Below are positions 1 through 6,622 of a DNA stretch of 8,391 nucleotides, piece by piece. Position 1 is the stretch's first letter. Each line of letters opens with the position of its first letter. The notes beneath the pieces were generated by a model, which saw nothing but the letters and a program-made list of their open reading frames with translations, had not been told where the DNA came from and did no database searches. The translations under genes were made by a program, and so were the position numbers. This stretch comes from Erysipelotrichaceae bacterium (GTDB taxonomy: Bacteria > Bacillota_I > Bacilli_A > Erysipelotrichales > Erysipelotrichaceae): NCBI GenBank assembly GCA_019415435.1, contig DXZE01000061.1, positions 1-8,391 on the forward strand. Direction: 5' to 3'.

Positions 1-23
1 ACATTACATATAGATATAAAAAT

Positions 24-65
24 GCCCGATTCATCTCCCATACAAGTAAGGGAGAATTCTCGGGC
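24..65 (-). terminator. Interrupted hairpin, probable terminator
   Basis: Outer arms GCCCGA/TCGGGC and inner arms TCTCCC/GGGAGA pair perfectly, separated by a 4-nt internal mismatch and a 10-nt loop. On the minus strand the stem is followed by ATTTTTATAT, as expected for a rho-independent terminator reading leftward. The plus-strand side is followed by TGTTTCTT, a weaker tail, so it might also stop a rightward transcript. It lies beyond the first terminator of the SPFH gene and may be a back-up or belong to a gene left of the window. Confidence 0.6.
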
Positions 66-135
66 TGTTTCTTAAAATTGAATGACATATACCTACCTCG
101 CATTCTATTAACTGTCAAAAAAAATGCAAAGAAAA

Positions 136-157
136 GATCGGGCTTTTACACCCGACC
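136..157 (-). terminator. Rho-independent terminator of the SPFH gene
   Basis: On the minus strand a 7-bp stem (GGTCGGG/CCCGATC with one G-U pair) and an 8-nt loop are followed by a U-rich tail (TTTTCTTTGCATTTTTTTT). It lies about 110 bases after the SPFH stop codon, with no gene in between, so it is the likely transcript end. Confidence 0.65.
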
Positions 158-174
158 GAAAGGTGAAAATTGTC

Positions 175-200
175 TGTGAAATAGGTTTTCCTATCTCACA
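175..200. repeat. Inverted repeat between SPFH stop and terminator
   Basis: TGTGAAATAGG and CCTATCTCACA pair over 11 positions with one mismatch around a TTTT loop. Neither side has a clear U-tract, so it is not a standard terminator. It could fold in the 3' untranslated region of the SPFH mRNA and stabilise the end, but that is inference. The rest of 66-266 holds no gene that I can see. Confidence 0.4.
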
Positions 201-266
201 CTTACAATATAGCAGGTAGCCTTGTACCAAATCACAAAATTAAGTATTTTTTAGAAAAAATTATGA

Positions 267-1304
267 TTAATTTGCAGCTTTTTCGACATCTTTATTGATG
301 CCTGCTGTCGCTCTTGCGGCTTCTCTTCCACCTGCACCTGTATCCGCGTCGATACATGGATCAGGCATCTCTTTTGGCTCTGGTTTTGCACTCTTGTCTA
401 CCGGCGTAGAATCACCAATACCTAATGCTTCAGATGCTACACCGAGAGCACCAACGGCATTAGTAATATCGGAAGGAATAAAGATTTTTGTTGCTCTGCC
501 ATCAGCAACATCTTTTAACGCTTCAATTCCTTTCAGTTTCAAAACTGTATCAGATACGTTTGCATTCTTGAGTGCTTCTAAACCCTGAGCTTCGGCTTCA
601 TAAACAAGCAGTACGCTCTTTGCTTTACCTTCAGCTAATGCAATCTGGGCATCTCTTTCCGCCTCTGCTGCAAGCTTCTTTGCCTGTTTGTCGCCTTCAG
701 CACGGGCAACAACTGCTTCCTTGTGTGCAGTAGCTTCAAGAACTGTCTGTCTACGATCACGCTCAGCACGCATCTGCTTGGTCATAACTTCTTCAATTTC
801 CCGAGGCGGCTGGATATTCTTAACTTCTACTCTTACCAGTCTTAATCCCCATGGATCAGTCGCTATATCCAAGGATTTTAGCATTTGCGCGTTAATTTCC
901 TCTCTGGATGTCAGCGTCTGATCAAGTTCCATCTCGCCAATAACAGAACGCAATGTTGTTGCAGTTAAGTTCTGCAAGCCTGCAATGGGATCATCAATTC
1001 CATAGGTATAGAGCTTTGGATCAAATACCTTTGCAAAAATAACAGAATCAATTTGCATGGTTACATTATCTTTAGTAATTACAGGCTGCGGTGGAAAATC
1101 TAAAACCTGTTCCTTGAGATTAACCTTATTAACCACTCTTTCGATGAATGGTGTTTTAAGATGTAAACCAGCATTCCATGTGTTGCTGTATTTACCGAGG
1201 CGTTCTAAAACCCAGGCTTCCCCTTGCGGAACAATACAAATATTGCTGCTGATGAGCCAAATAACTAATGCTAAAATCAAAAATACAAAGATAATAAATA
1301 ACAT
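267..1304 (-). CDS. SPFH/Band 7 (stomatin-like) membrane protein
   Basis: This 345-residue protein starts with a hydrophobic membrane anchor (about residues 1-20). The SPFH/Band 7 domain follows, with the typical stretch PQGEAWVLERLGKY near residues 26-39, FPPQPVITKDNV near 70-81 and VEVKNIQPPREIEEVM near 158-173. A long Ala/Glu/Lys-rich coiled coil (about 170-245) follows, then a variable Gly/Ala/Pro-rich tail. Proteins of this family (stomatin, QmcA) form membrane-bound oligomers that organise microdomains and help membrane proteases; the partner is not visible here. Many bacterial relatives sit beside an NfeD gene, and none is present. The ATG has AAAGGA 5-6 bases upstream. A possible promoter at 1349-1377 lies inside the CHAP remnant. 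The gene looks intact and is likely monocistronic. Family is certain; exact role is not. Confidence 0.93.
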   Translation of the reverse strand: MLFIIFVFLILALVIWLISSNICIVPQGEAWVLERLGKYSNTWNAGLHLKTPFIERVVNKVNLKEQVLDFPPQPVITKDNVTMQIDSVIFAKVFDPKLYTYGIDDPIAGLQNLTATTLRSVIGEMELDQTLTSREEINAQMLKSLDIATDPWGLRLVRVEVKNIQPPREIEEVMTKQMRAERDRRQTVLEATAHKEAVVARAEGDKQAKKLAAEAERDAQIALAEGKAKSVLLVYEAEAQGLEALKNANVSDTVLKLKGIEALKDVADGRATKIFIPSDITNAVGALGVASEALGIGDSTPVDKSAKPEPKEMPDPCIDADTGAGGREAARATAGINKDVEKAAN

Positions 1305-1322
1305 AAATTTCCTTTCTTTTCT

Positions 1323-1541
1323 TTACTTGACATGTATATATTCTGAACATGATAATCCATTGATAGTACTGTAGCAACTATTCCAGTTTTCACTATAAGT
1401 TCCTGCCCAGTTGCCTTGCTGCACGTATACAAAGTTGCCATCAGGTGAAACCTCAGACACATATGCAACATGTCCTAAGCCGTTTCCGCCATATACTGCA
1501 ACATCACCATTATACATTACTGATATATTTTCTTCTGACAG
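1323..1541 (-). pseudogene. C-terminal remnant of a CHAP-domain cell-wall hydrolase
   Basis: The minus-strand frame open from 1541 to the TAA at 1323 reads GDVAVYGGNGLGHVAYVSEV and, further on, VQQGNW. This matches the second half of CHAP amidase/endopeptidase domains: the GD-AVYG strand, the catalytic His in GHVAYV, and the NW strand near the end. The first half with the catalytic Cys is absent. Upstream the frame meets a TGA and then directly the phosphoketolase terminator. An internal ATG at 1515-1517 could yield a 64-residue peptide, but it lacks a clear ribosome binding site and could not be an enzyme. I read it as the 3' stub of a secreted peptidoglycan hydrolase whose 5' part was deleted or displaced. 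Its 3' end may still supply the promoter of the SPFH gene. Confidence 0.72.
1349..1377 (-). promoter_or_regulatory. Possible sigma-A promoter for the SPFH gene
   Basis: On the minus strand TTGCTA (1372-1377) and TATCAT (1349-1354) are separated by 17 bases. The -10 box has five of six consensus bases. It lies 45 bases upstream of the SPFH ATG and inside the CHAP remnant. Predicted by eye only. Confidence 0.4.
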
Positions 1542-1549
1542 TCATCTAA

Positions 1550-1580
1550 AAAGCGTTTTGTCTTGTAAACAAAACGCTTT
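1550..1580 (-). terminator. Terminator of the phosphoketolase gene
   Basis: A perfect 12-bp stem (AAAGCGTTTTGT/ACAAAACGCTTT) with a 7-nt loop begins 10 bases after the phosphoketolase TAA. On the minus strand it ends in TTTTT. This is a clear rho-independent terminator separating the enzyme gene from the CHAP remnant and the SPFH gene. Confidence 0.88.
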
Positions 1581-1590
1581 GACTCACAAC

Positions 1591-3954
1591 TTATTTCTTA
1601 CGATTCCACTTCCAGTCAGCTACTTCTGGCAGATCCTGACCATATTCATGGATGTACTGCTTATGTTCTACAAGCTTGTCTTCCATCTTCTGGAAGAGGT
1701 GTGCTGTTTTGTTGCCATACTGCGGTACTCTTAACAGTACATCTTCTACAAGGTGGAATCTGTCTATATCATTCTGTACACGCATATCAAATGGTGTCGT
1801 AATTGTTCCTTCTTCCTTGTATCCACGTACATGCAGGTGATGATTATGTCTTCTGTATGTTAATTCATGAATCAGTGTCGGATAGCCATGGAAGGCAAAG
1901 ATAATCGGCTTATCCTTTGTAAAGATCATGTCATATTCTGCATCAGTCAAGCCATGAGGATGTTCCTGCTTTGGCTGTAACTTAAAGAGGTCTACAACAT
2001 TGACTACCCTGATCTTTAATTCAGGCATTTCTTCATTCAGAATCGATACAGCTGCTAATGTCTCTAATGTAGGTGTATCACCGGCACAAGCCATGACTAC
2101 ATCCGGTTCTTCATTCTGATCATTGCTTGCCCAGTCAATGATAGACAATCCTTCTGTACAAAGCTTTACTGCTTCATCCATAGAGAACCATTGTGGACGC
2201 GGATGCTTGGAAGCTACGATTACATTGACATAGTTCTTTGAACGTAAGCAATGATCCATGCAGGATAAGAGACAGTTCGTATCAGCAGGCAGATAGATTC
2301 TTACAACATCTGCTTTCTTATTGGCAATATGATCCATGAAACCAGGATCCTGATGGGTAAAGCCATTATGATCCTGTTGCCAGATATGAGAAGTCAGAAT
2401 GAAGTTTAAGGAAGCTATCTCTTCTCTCCATGGCAATTGGTTGCATACCTTCAACCACTTTGCATGCTGGGCAGCCATAGAGTCAATGACTCTTACAAAT
2501 GCTTCATAGGAATCAAAGAAGCCATGTCTTCCAGTAAGAAGATACCCTTCTAACCATCCTTCACACATATGTTCGGATAACATACCATCCATGATGCGTC
2601 CATATCTGCCAAGATGTTCATCTGTATCCTTTAACTCTGCTTCCCATGGTCTGTCTTCTGCCTCAAAGGCATGATTCAGACGATTGGACATACCTTCATC
2701 AGGAGAGAAGATACGGAAGTTTCTGGCCTTGTCATTTGCCTTGAAGATATCCCTGACAAACTTGCCAAGTTCCATCATATCCTGTGCTTCAACCTGACCA
2801 GGCTCCTTTACATCCACCGCATAGTCACGGAAGTCAGGCATAATCAGATCTCTTAATAACTTACCGCCATTAGCATGTGGATTAGCACCGAGTCTTCTGT
2901 CTCCTACTGGTGCTATTTCGGCAATATCCTGATCTAATGTTCCATTTTCATCAAACAGTTCTTCAGGCTTATAGCTTCTTAACCAGTTTTCAAGAATATG
3001 AAGATGTTTATCATCCGTAATCTCTACAGGTACCTGATGGGCATGGAAGCTGCCTTCAATCGGAACACCATCTACCTTCTTAGGTGCTGTCCATCCCTTA
3101 GGTGTTCTTAAGACAATCATTGGCCACATTGGTCTGGTTGGATCATTGGTGGCTCTTGCATGATTCTGAATAGCCTGAATCTCTTCAATAACAGTATCCA
3201 TTGTTTCAGCCATTAACGGGAACATCTTTTCAGGATCATCCCCTTCTACAAAGTATGGCTTCCAGCCATATCCCTTTAAAAGACTTTCTAATTCTTCATG
3301 AGAGATACGGGAAAGAATGGTTGGATTAGAAATCTTATAGCCATTTAAGTGAAGGATTGGTAATACCGCACCATCAGAGATTGGATCCAGGAACTTATTG
3401 GAATGCCAGGATGTCGCTAAAGGTCCTGTTTCTGCTTCACCATCACCAACAATAACTGTTGCGATCAAGTCAGGATTATCAAAGACTGCGCCAAAACCAT
3501 GTGCCAAAGAGTAACCAAGTTCGCCACCTTCATTGATGGATCCTGGTGTTTCTGGTGCACAATGAGATGGAACACCACCAGGGAAAGAGAACTGTTTGAA
3601 CAGTTTCTGCATACCCTTTTCATCCTGGGTGATATTCGGATAGATCTCACTGTATGTTCCATCGAGATAGTCATTAGCGATAAAGAAGTTACCGCCATGA
3701 CCTGGTCCGGATAAAAGAATCATATCCAGGTCATACTTTTTAATGACACGGTTACAGTTGACTGTTACAAAGTTCTGACCAGGTACTGTTCCCCAATGTC
3801 CGACAATCTTCTTCTTTACATCTTTTCTTTCAAGTGGTCTTCTTAATAACGGATTATCAAGAAGATAGAGCTGTCCTGCAGAAAGATAATTGGCAGCTCT
3901 CCACCATCTGTTCATCTCCTGCAGGTAACCTTTGGAGTCATAATCATTACGCAT
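1591..3954 (-). CDS. xfp: Xylulose-5-P/fructose-6-P phosphoketolase
   Basis: This cytoplasmic, thiamine-diphosphate-dependent enzyme splits xylulose 5-phosphate (and often fructose 6-phosphate) with inorganic phosphate into acetyl phosphate plus glyceraldehyde 3-phosphate (or erythrose 4-phosphate). It is the key step of heterofermentative or bifid-type sugar breakdown. At 787 residues it is full length. Family marks run in order: HWGTVPGQ (53-60), GPGHGG (83-88), SHCAPETPGSINEGGELGYS (130-149), the ThDP/Mg-binding GDGEAETG (170-177), the Glu-rich segment SEHMCEGWLEGYLLTGRHG (460-478) and HIWQQDHNGFTHQDPGF (523-539). Preference for the second substrate cannot be judged from sequence. The ATG at 3952-3954 is preceded by AGAAGGG. 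The gene has its own promoter and terminator and no operon partner, so it is probably transcribed alone. It shows no sign of decay. Confidence 0.97.
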   Translation of the reverse strand: MRNDYDSKGYLQEMNRWWRAANYLSAGQLYLLDNPLLRRPLERKDVKKKIVGHWGTVPGQNFVTVNCNRVIKKYDLDMILLSGPGHGGNFFIANDYLDGTYSEIYPNITQDEKGMQKLFKQFSFPGGVPSHCAPETPGSINEGGELGYSLAHGFGAVFDNPDLIATVIVGDGEAETGPLATSWHSNKFLDPISDGAVLPILHLNGYKISNPTILSRISHEELESLLKGYGWKPYFVEGDDPEKMFPLMAETMDTVIEEIQAIQNHARATNDPTRPMWPMIVLRTPKGWTAPKKVDGVPIEGSFHAHQVPVEITDDKHLHILENWLRSYKPEELFDENGTLDQDIAEIAPVGDRRLGANPHANGGKLLRDLIMPDFRDYAVDVKEPGQVEAQDMMELGKFVRDIFKANDKARNFRIFSPDEGMSNRLNHAFEAEDRPWEAELKDTDEHLGRYGRIMDGMLSEHMCEGWLEGYLLTGRHGFFDSYEAFVRVIDSMAAQHAKWLKVCNQLPWREEIASLNFILTSHIWQQDHNGFTHQDPGFMDHIANKKADVVRIYLPADTNCLLSCMDHCLRSKNYVNVIVASKHPRPQWFSMDEAVKLCTEGLSIIDWASNDQNEEPDVVMACAGDTPTLETLAAVSILNEEMPELKIRVVNVVDLFKLQPKQEHPHGLTDAEYDMIFTKDKPIIFAFHGYPTLIHELTYRRHNHHLHVRGYKEEGTITTPFDMRVQNDIDRFHLVEDVLLRVPQYGNKTAHLFQKMEDKLVEHKQYIHEYGQDLPEVADWKWNRKK

Positions 3955-3998
3955 AATTGTTTTTCCCTTCTTAAGTTAAAAAAGAATATCTACTAATA

Positions 3999-4026
3999 AT
4001 TATAGTCTTTTCTTTTACCTTCTCAA
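3999..4026 (-). promoter_or_regulatory. Promoter of the phosphoketolase gene
   Basis: On the minus strand TTGAGA (4021-4026, five of six consensus) and a perfect TATAAT (3999-4004) are separated by 16 bases. The expected start leaves a leader of about 40 nt before the ATG. It follows directly after a terminator, which supports an independent transcription unit. Confidence 0.72.
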
Positions 4027-4040
4027 ATGACATTGCAGTA

Positions 4041-4074
4041 AAAAGATGGAAGTACCCATGTACTTTCATCTTTT
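4041..4074 (-). terminator. Terminator after the chimeric pseudogene
   Basis: A 15-bp stem (AAAAGATGGAAGTAC/GTACTTTCATCTTTT, one G-U pair) around a CCAT loop is followed by TTTTTACTG on the minus strand. It overlaps the last codons of the pseudogene frame, so it is probably the original terminator of the lost aldo-keto reductase gene. It insulates the phosphoketolase promoter. Confidence 0.8.
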
Positions 4075-4354
4075 GCTTTGATGACCACCGCATACTTCAA
4101 AATGCATTGTATTCAGCATGGCATCAATATCATTGCCTTCTTTCTCACTTAAGCCAATGTTGCCTGCCTCAAAGTTTTCCTTCAAACCTGATATCAGAAG
4201 AATACTTGCCAGTCAGAAATCCATTAGCCAAGGAAGAGAAAGCAATATAGGCAATATGTAATTCTTCACCAAACAATACATCGTCATTTAAATGAGCAAA
4301 CTCTGGGGCAAGCTAACCTAAATGATCTCTTCCTGCGGTCTGTTTTTCTGCCAT
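4066..4354 (-). pseudogene. Chimeric remnant: carboxymuconolactone decarboxylase start joined to aldo-keto reductase pieces
   Basis: From the ATG at 4352-4354 (good upstream AAAGAGGT) the frame reads MAEKQTAGRDHLG, a TAG (4313-4315), then LAPEFAHLNDDVLFGE. This is the N-terminus of a carboxymuconolactone-decarboxylase-family protein. Near 4262-4267 it switches without frame loss to ELHIAYIAFSSLANGFLTGK, which resembles the strand 'GI-F-PFSPL--G-L-GKY' of aldo-keto reductases. Near 4181-4190 a second jump with a frame change leads to GLKENFEAGNIGLSEKEGND and on to FEVCGGH, which is the aldo-keto reductase C-terminus. It ends at TGA 4066-4068. About 30 residues of the first family and under a quarter of a roughly 300-residue reductase remain. 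No function is expected. Family calls are from memory of the motifs and good but untested. Confidence 0.75.
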
Positions 4355-4472
4355 ATTAGTTACCTCTTTTCACTGTAAGTATATGACAGAATCATGATGT
4401 ATTGTTTTCATGTAAGGTATAGCTGTATAGAAAATGGTTATATTGGTTCTGTAGAAGTTGTTCAAATGGATC

Positions 4473-4501
4473 TTGAATGTTGGACGCATTTTTGCTATCA
4501 T
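4473..4501 (+). promoter_or_regulatory. Promoter of the toxin-antitoxin operon
   Basis: TTGAAT (4473-4478) and TATCAT (4496-4501) are spaced 17 bases apart, with TG one base upstream of the -10 box (extended -10). The toxin start codon is 20 bases further on. Antitoxin autorepression would be expected here from the family. A small CTAT/ATAG inverted repeat around 4495-4509 is the only operator candidate that I see. The rest of 4355-4472 shows no gene. Confidence 0.65.
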
Positions 4502-4521
4502 TTTTATAGAAAGGAGATCGC

Positions 4522-4887
4522 ATGTACAGCATTGAGATCTATGAAGATGCAAGCGGATATTCACAGCTTTGGACTTTTTTCGAAGAATTACGTACAAAAG
4601 CTTCATCTAACAAGAATGCAAGAATTCAGTTCAATCAGATATCCCTTTACATCGATCTTCTTGAAGAAAATGGAACAAAGCTTGGTAAAAACATTACCAA
4701 ACACATTGATGAAGACATCTAGGAACTGCGTCCAGGTAACAATCGGGTTTTTTATTTTTACTTTGAGAACAATACTTTTGTCCTGCTACACCAATTTCGA
4801 AAAAAATCTCAGAAAACCCCTGCCCACGAAATTGCTAAAGCAAAAGCAGAACGAGATGACTGGATCACACGCAATAAAAAGAGGTGA
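4522..4887 (+). pseudogene. HigB/Gp49-like (RelE/ParE superfamily) toxin interrupted by an amber stop
   Basis: The ATG at 4522 has AAGGAG five bases upstream. The frame gives 66 residues, then TAG (4720-4722), and continues without further breaks for 54 codons to TGA at 4885-4887. The full frame would encode a 121-position toxin. The part after the stop carries the family core: ELRPGNNRVFYFYF, VLLHQFRKKSQKTP and a C-terminal helix with KAKAERDDW. Homologues normally read '-IWELRPG-', so the TAG replaces an expected TGG tryptophan. Intact members are ribosome-dependent mRNA interferases. The 66-residue product lacks the catalytic C-terminal half and should be inactive unless the stop is read through. 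The gene order toxin-antitoxin fits higBA. A recent single-base loss-of-function mutation is the simplest reading. Confidence 0.85.
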
Positions 4888-4892
4888 CAATT

Positions 4893-5189
4893 ATGGCTAC
4901 TTGGAATGATTACAAAAAACACGTTCATGAAGTTGACCCTAAAATGGCTGCTGACATTGATGAGACCGATGCGCGTGCCAAGATTATTAGCGAAATGATT
5001 GACCAGCGGCACAATCTTGATCTTTCACAGCGAGACCTAGCTGAAATGTGTGGATTACCACATTCTTCAGTTGCAAGAATTGAATCTGGCAAATCGACAC
5101 CAAATCTCAATACGCTACTGAAGATTTTTGATAAACTCGGTCTTACATTTTCAATTCAGCCTTCTCATTCAGTAAAGGCAGCAAGATGA
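4893..5189 (+). CDS. XRE-family helix-turn-helix antitoxin (HigA-like)
   Basis: This 98-residue protein has an Asp/Glu-rich N-terminal helix (about 1-35) and a Cro/CI-type helix-turn-helix. The DNA-binding part runs from LSQRDLAEMCGLPHSSVARI to ESGKSTPNLNTLLKIFDKLG. It would neutralise the upstream toxin and repress the shared promoter, as known for HigA/XRE antitoxins of Gp49-like toxins. I chose ATG 4893 because GAGGTG lies six bases upstream. The GTG at 4884 would use that ribosome binding site as its own start. The start is five bases after the toxin TGA, so the pair is translationally coupled in the intact state. The gene itself is undamaged, and a terminator follows six bases after its stop. 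Confidence 0.9.
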   Translation: MATWNDYKKHVHEVDPKMAADIDETDARAKIISEMIDQRHNLDLSQRDLAEMCGLPHSSVARIESGKSTPNLNTLLKIFDKLGLTFSIQPSHSVKAAR

Positions 5190-5288
5190 TTTGTATGCTC
5201 CTTCGGTTATTCCGGAGGAGCATTTTAATTTCCTTCTTTCCACCAGTTTACCTAATCCAAATAGTCCTTTCAGCAACATTTTTTTCAT
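5169..5288 (-). pseudogene. Possible truncated last cistron of the HIRAN cluster
   Basis: From the minus-strand ATG at 5286-5288 a 39-residue frame begins MKKMLLKGLFGLGKLVERRK. That looks like a genuine amphipathic protein start. It then runs into the toxin-antitoxin terminator in antisense, with a low-complexity end (SSCCLY). The start lies 44 bases after the HIRAN stop. The nearest ribosome binding site, AAGGGGA, is about 20 bases away, so translation is doubtful. I infer the 5' end of a further operon gene cut off where the toxin-antitoxin module joins, near 5220-5230. It could also be chance. Confidence 0.3.
5195..5223 (+). terminator. Terminator of the toxin-antitoxin operon
   Basis: ATGCTCCTTCGG and CCGGAGGAGCAT form a 12-bp stem with one G-U pair and a TTATT loop, followed by TTTTAATTT on the plus strand. 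It begins six bases after the antitoxin stop. The minus-strand side has no U-tract, so it acts rightward only. The remaining gap to 5332 is A+T-rich and has no convincing terminator for the leftward HIRAN transcript. Confidence 0.85.
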
Positions 5289-5332
5289 CCATTATTTTTA
5301 TTAAACAATCCCCTTATGACACGTATCATGCT

Positions 5333-5734
5333 TTAAAAATCTACAAGGTAGATCTTAATATTTACCAGTATATAACTGCCCTTCTTCTCTATGTTATCTA
5401 CATGAGCAGTAAGCATTTTTCCTGCATCCATTAGTCTGGAGAATATCGCATTGTCTCTTTCCGGAATATAACCCAGCTTCTTCTTATCCTTTGTCTTTAC
5501 TACTATTGCCTTGTCATCATATCTGTTCTTTTCTCTTAGTAAGATCAGACTGTCTCCTGCCTTGATTTCATCAAAGACACTCTGATCATCAATATGACTG
5601 GTACCGGCAATATAGGTATCAAACAGATAGATTTCCTTTGTTAAAGGTTTCAGAATGGTATCCATGCCATTCTGATCAATCGCATGAATTAATTCTCCCT
5701 GTTTCTTAAGTGTTAGTGCGTTATCACCACTCAT
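5333..5734 (-). CDS. Stand-alone HIRAN-domain protein
   Basis: This 133-residue protein consists of a short polar N-terminus (1-33) and a HIRAN domain (about 35-130). Typical elements are LFDTYIAGTSHIDD, a central AGDSLILLREKNRYDDKAI and KLGYIPERDNAIFSRLMDAG. HIRAN domains were first described in the yeast Rad5/human HLTF helicases, where they bind single-stranded 3' DNA ends. In bacteria they also occur as small separate proteins, whose role is largely unproven. No catalytic domain is attached here, so any action probably needs a partner. The ATG has AAAGGA five to six bases upstream and lies 29 bases after the restored stop of the J-like gene, which suggests one operon. The reading frame is intact. 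The domain call is firm; DNA binding is inference. Confidence 0.85.
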   Translation of the reverse strand: MSGDNALTLKKQGELIHAIDQNGMDTILKPLTKEIYLFDTYIAGTSHIDDQSVFDEIKAGDSLILLREKNRYDDKAIVVKTKDKKKLGYIPERDNAIFSRLMDAGKMLTAHVDNIEKKGSYILVNIKIYLVDF

Positions 5735-5763
5735 AGTATTTCCTTTAATGGATTTTCGAATGA

Positions 5764-6557
5764 TTAAGAAGGAAATGTACCAGGATCAGATACATCAATA
5801 TCATTTTCTTTTAGAAGAGTATTCAGGGAATCGTCCAGTTCTTTGAGATAAGTCTTATAGCTGTTGATTTCTTCATTTAATTCTTTTTTTTTTCAGATAC
5901 TAATACATCATCTTCAAGAATATCTTTATAGCGGTATGGATCTGTTGTTTTGATTGTATCTATCTCTTTCTTTAAGTCGGAGATCTTCTTCTTTAACTGA
6001 TCAGGGGTATAGGAGATTAAAGGTATTGTCATTCCATTTACGACTTTCTGTACAAGTAACAGCAGTTCTTCCATGCTCTTTAAATCATTCGCATGATATG
6101 CCTCCTGTGTCCTCTGCCAGAGGTTACGGATGGTTTCATTATTCTGTGCTTCGGGGTAGACATCCGGATGAATCATATTGGCTATTCTGCGATAGATCTG
6201 CTTTACCTTCCTGACTGTATATTCATTGCTTATCTTTGCATTAAGACTGTCAGAGGATGCCTTTAACAGTTCCTCTAACTGTTCCTCATAGGTTTCCATT
6301 TCTAGCTGTACGGCTTTGTTTACATCAACAAGGTTAATACTCTTACCGGCATTCACTGCCTGCATGATATGAGAGATGGTTTTCTTCTTACGGATACATT
6401 CAATCTTCATCTGGAAGCTTTGAGTCATAAAGGTACCAAAGCTTTTGAGATAAGATGTCCATATACTGCCTGCTTCTTTTCTTGTCTGATCTCTTTCAAC
6501 GATTAACTGTTCATATTCTTCATATAAAGGACCAGTAACATCTGTCATGTCATTCAT
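5764..6557 (-). CDS. J-domain-like HPD protein with coiled coils, frame broken at an A10 run
   Basis: The uninterrupted frame from ATG 6557 ends at TAA 5877-5879 after 226 residues. One extra A in the A10 run (plus-strand T10, 5884-5893) would restore ELNEEINSYK and 29 more residues, ending at TAA 5764-5766 (264 residues). The segment about 112-168 resembles a J domain: YRRIANMIHPDVYPE with the HPD triad at 130-132, followed by an amphipathic helix LWQRTQEAYHANDLKSMEEL. J domains stimulate Hsp70 (DnaK) ATPase. No Gly/Phe or zinc region exists, so it is a specialised co-chaperone-like protein at most. Lys/Glu-rich coiled coils lie at about 185-205 and in the restored tail. AGAGGA precedes the start. 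The restored TPR frame upstream would overlap its ATG by four bases. J-domain identity is probable, not certain. Confidence 0.75.
5884..5893 (-). repeat. A10 homopolymer in the J-like gene
   Basis: Ten consecutive A residues on the coding (minus) strand follow TCTG. The zero frame stops nine to ten bases later, and the shifted frame stays open for 39 codons. Runs of this length are known sites for polymerase slippage, for replication indels and for sequencing errors. Confidence 0.9.
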
Positions 6558-6622
6558 GATACATGTTCCTCTTCTATAGCATAGTCATAACAATCTGTAT
6601 CTGCATGTGGAATATCTTCTCC
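6554..6622 (-). pseudogene. Former C-terminal end of the TPR gene after its TAA
   Basis: In the same frame, directly after the TAA at 6623-6625, 22 further sense codons read GEDIPHADTDCYDYAIEEEH-VS. They end with a TGA that overlaps the ATG of the J-like gene as ATGA. Acidic, coherent composition and the perfect four-base overlap suggest that the TPR protein once ended here. A single change such as GAA to TAA would explain the present stop. This segment should not be translated now without readthrough. Confidence 0.6.

Noticed and set aside
1411..1734. 107-codon plus-strand frame across the CHAP stub and the phosphoketolase end
   Set aside because: It crosses a strong terminator and the 3' ends of two recognised minus-strand genes; no motif.
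4313..4722. TAG read as an amino acid (codon reassignment), because two TAG codons interrupt recognisable frames
   Set aside because: One TAG is in an already scrambled pseudogene and the other is a lone lesion. The long intact genes use TAA and give no evidence of in-frame TAG codons, so ordinary nonsense mutation is simpler.
4884..4892. GTG start adding three residues to the antitoxin
   Set aside because: The GTG is part of the ribosome binding site GAGGTG for ATG 4893, and the toxin frame ends there too.
4394..4909. 171-codon plus-strand open frame overlapping the toxin gene
   Set aside because: It is out of frame with the toxin and antitoxin, has many Cys/Phe and no family motif, and lacks a ribosome binding site. 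The overlapped toxin frame carries clear motifs.
5314..5332. Palindrome ATGACACGTATCAT as terminator of the HIRAN operon
   Set aside because: It has no loop and only a 7-bp weak self-complement, with no adjacent U-tract.
5186..5434. 82-codon plus-strand frame after the antitoxin
   Set aside because: It begins inside the antitoxin stop, passes through the terminator and overlaps the HIRAN gene in antisense; no start signal.
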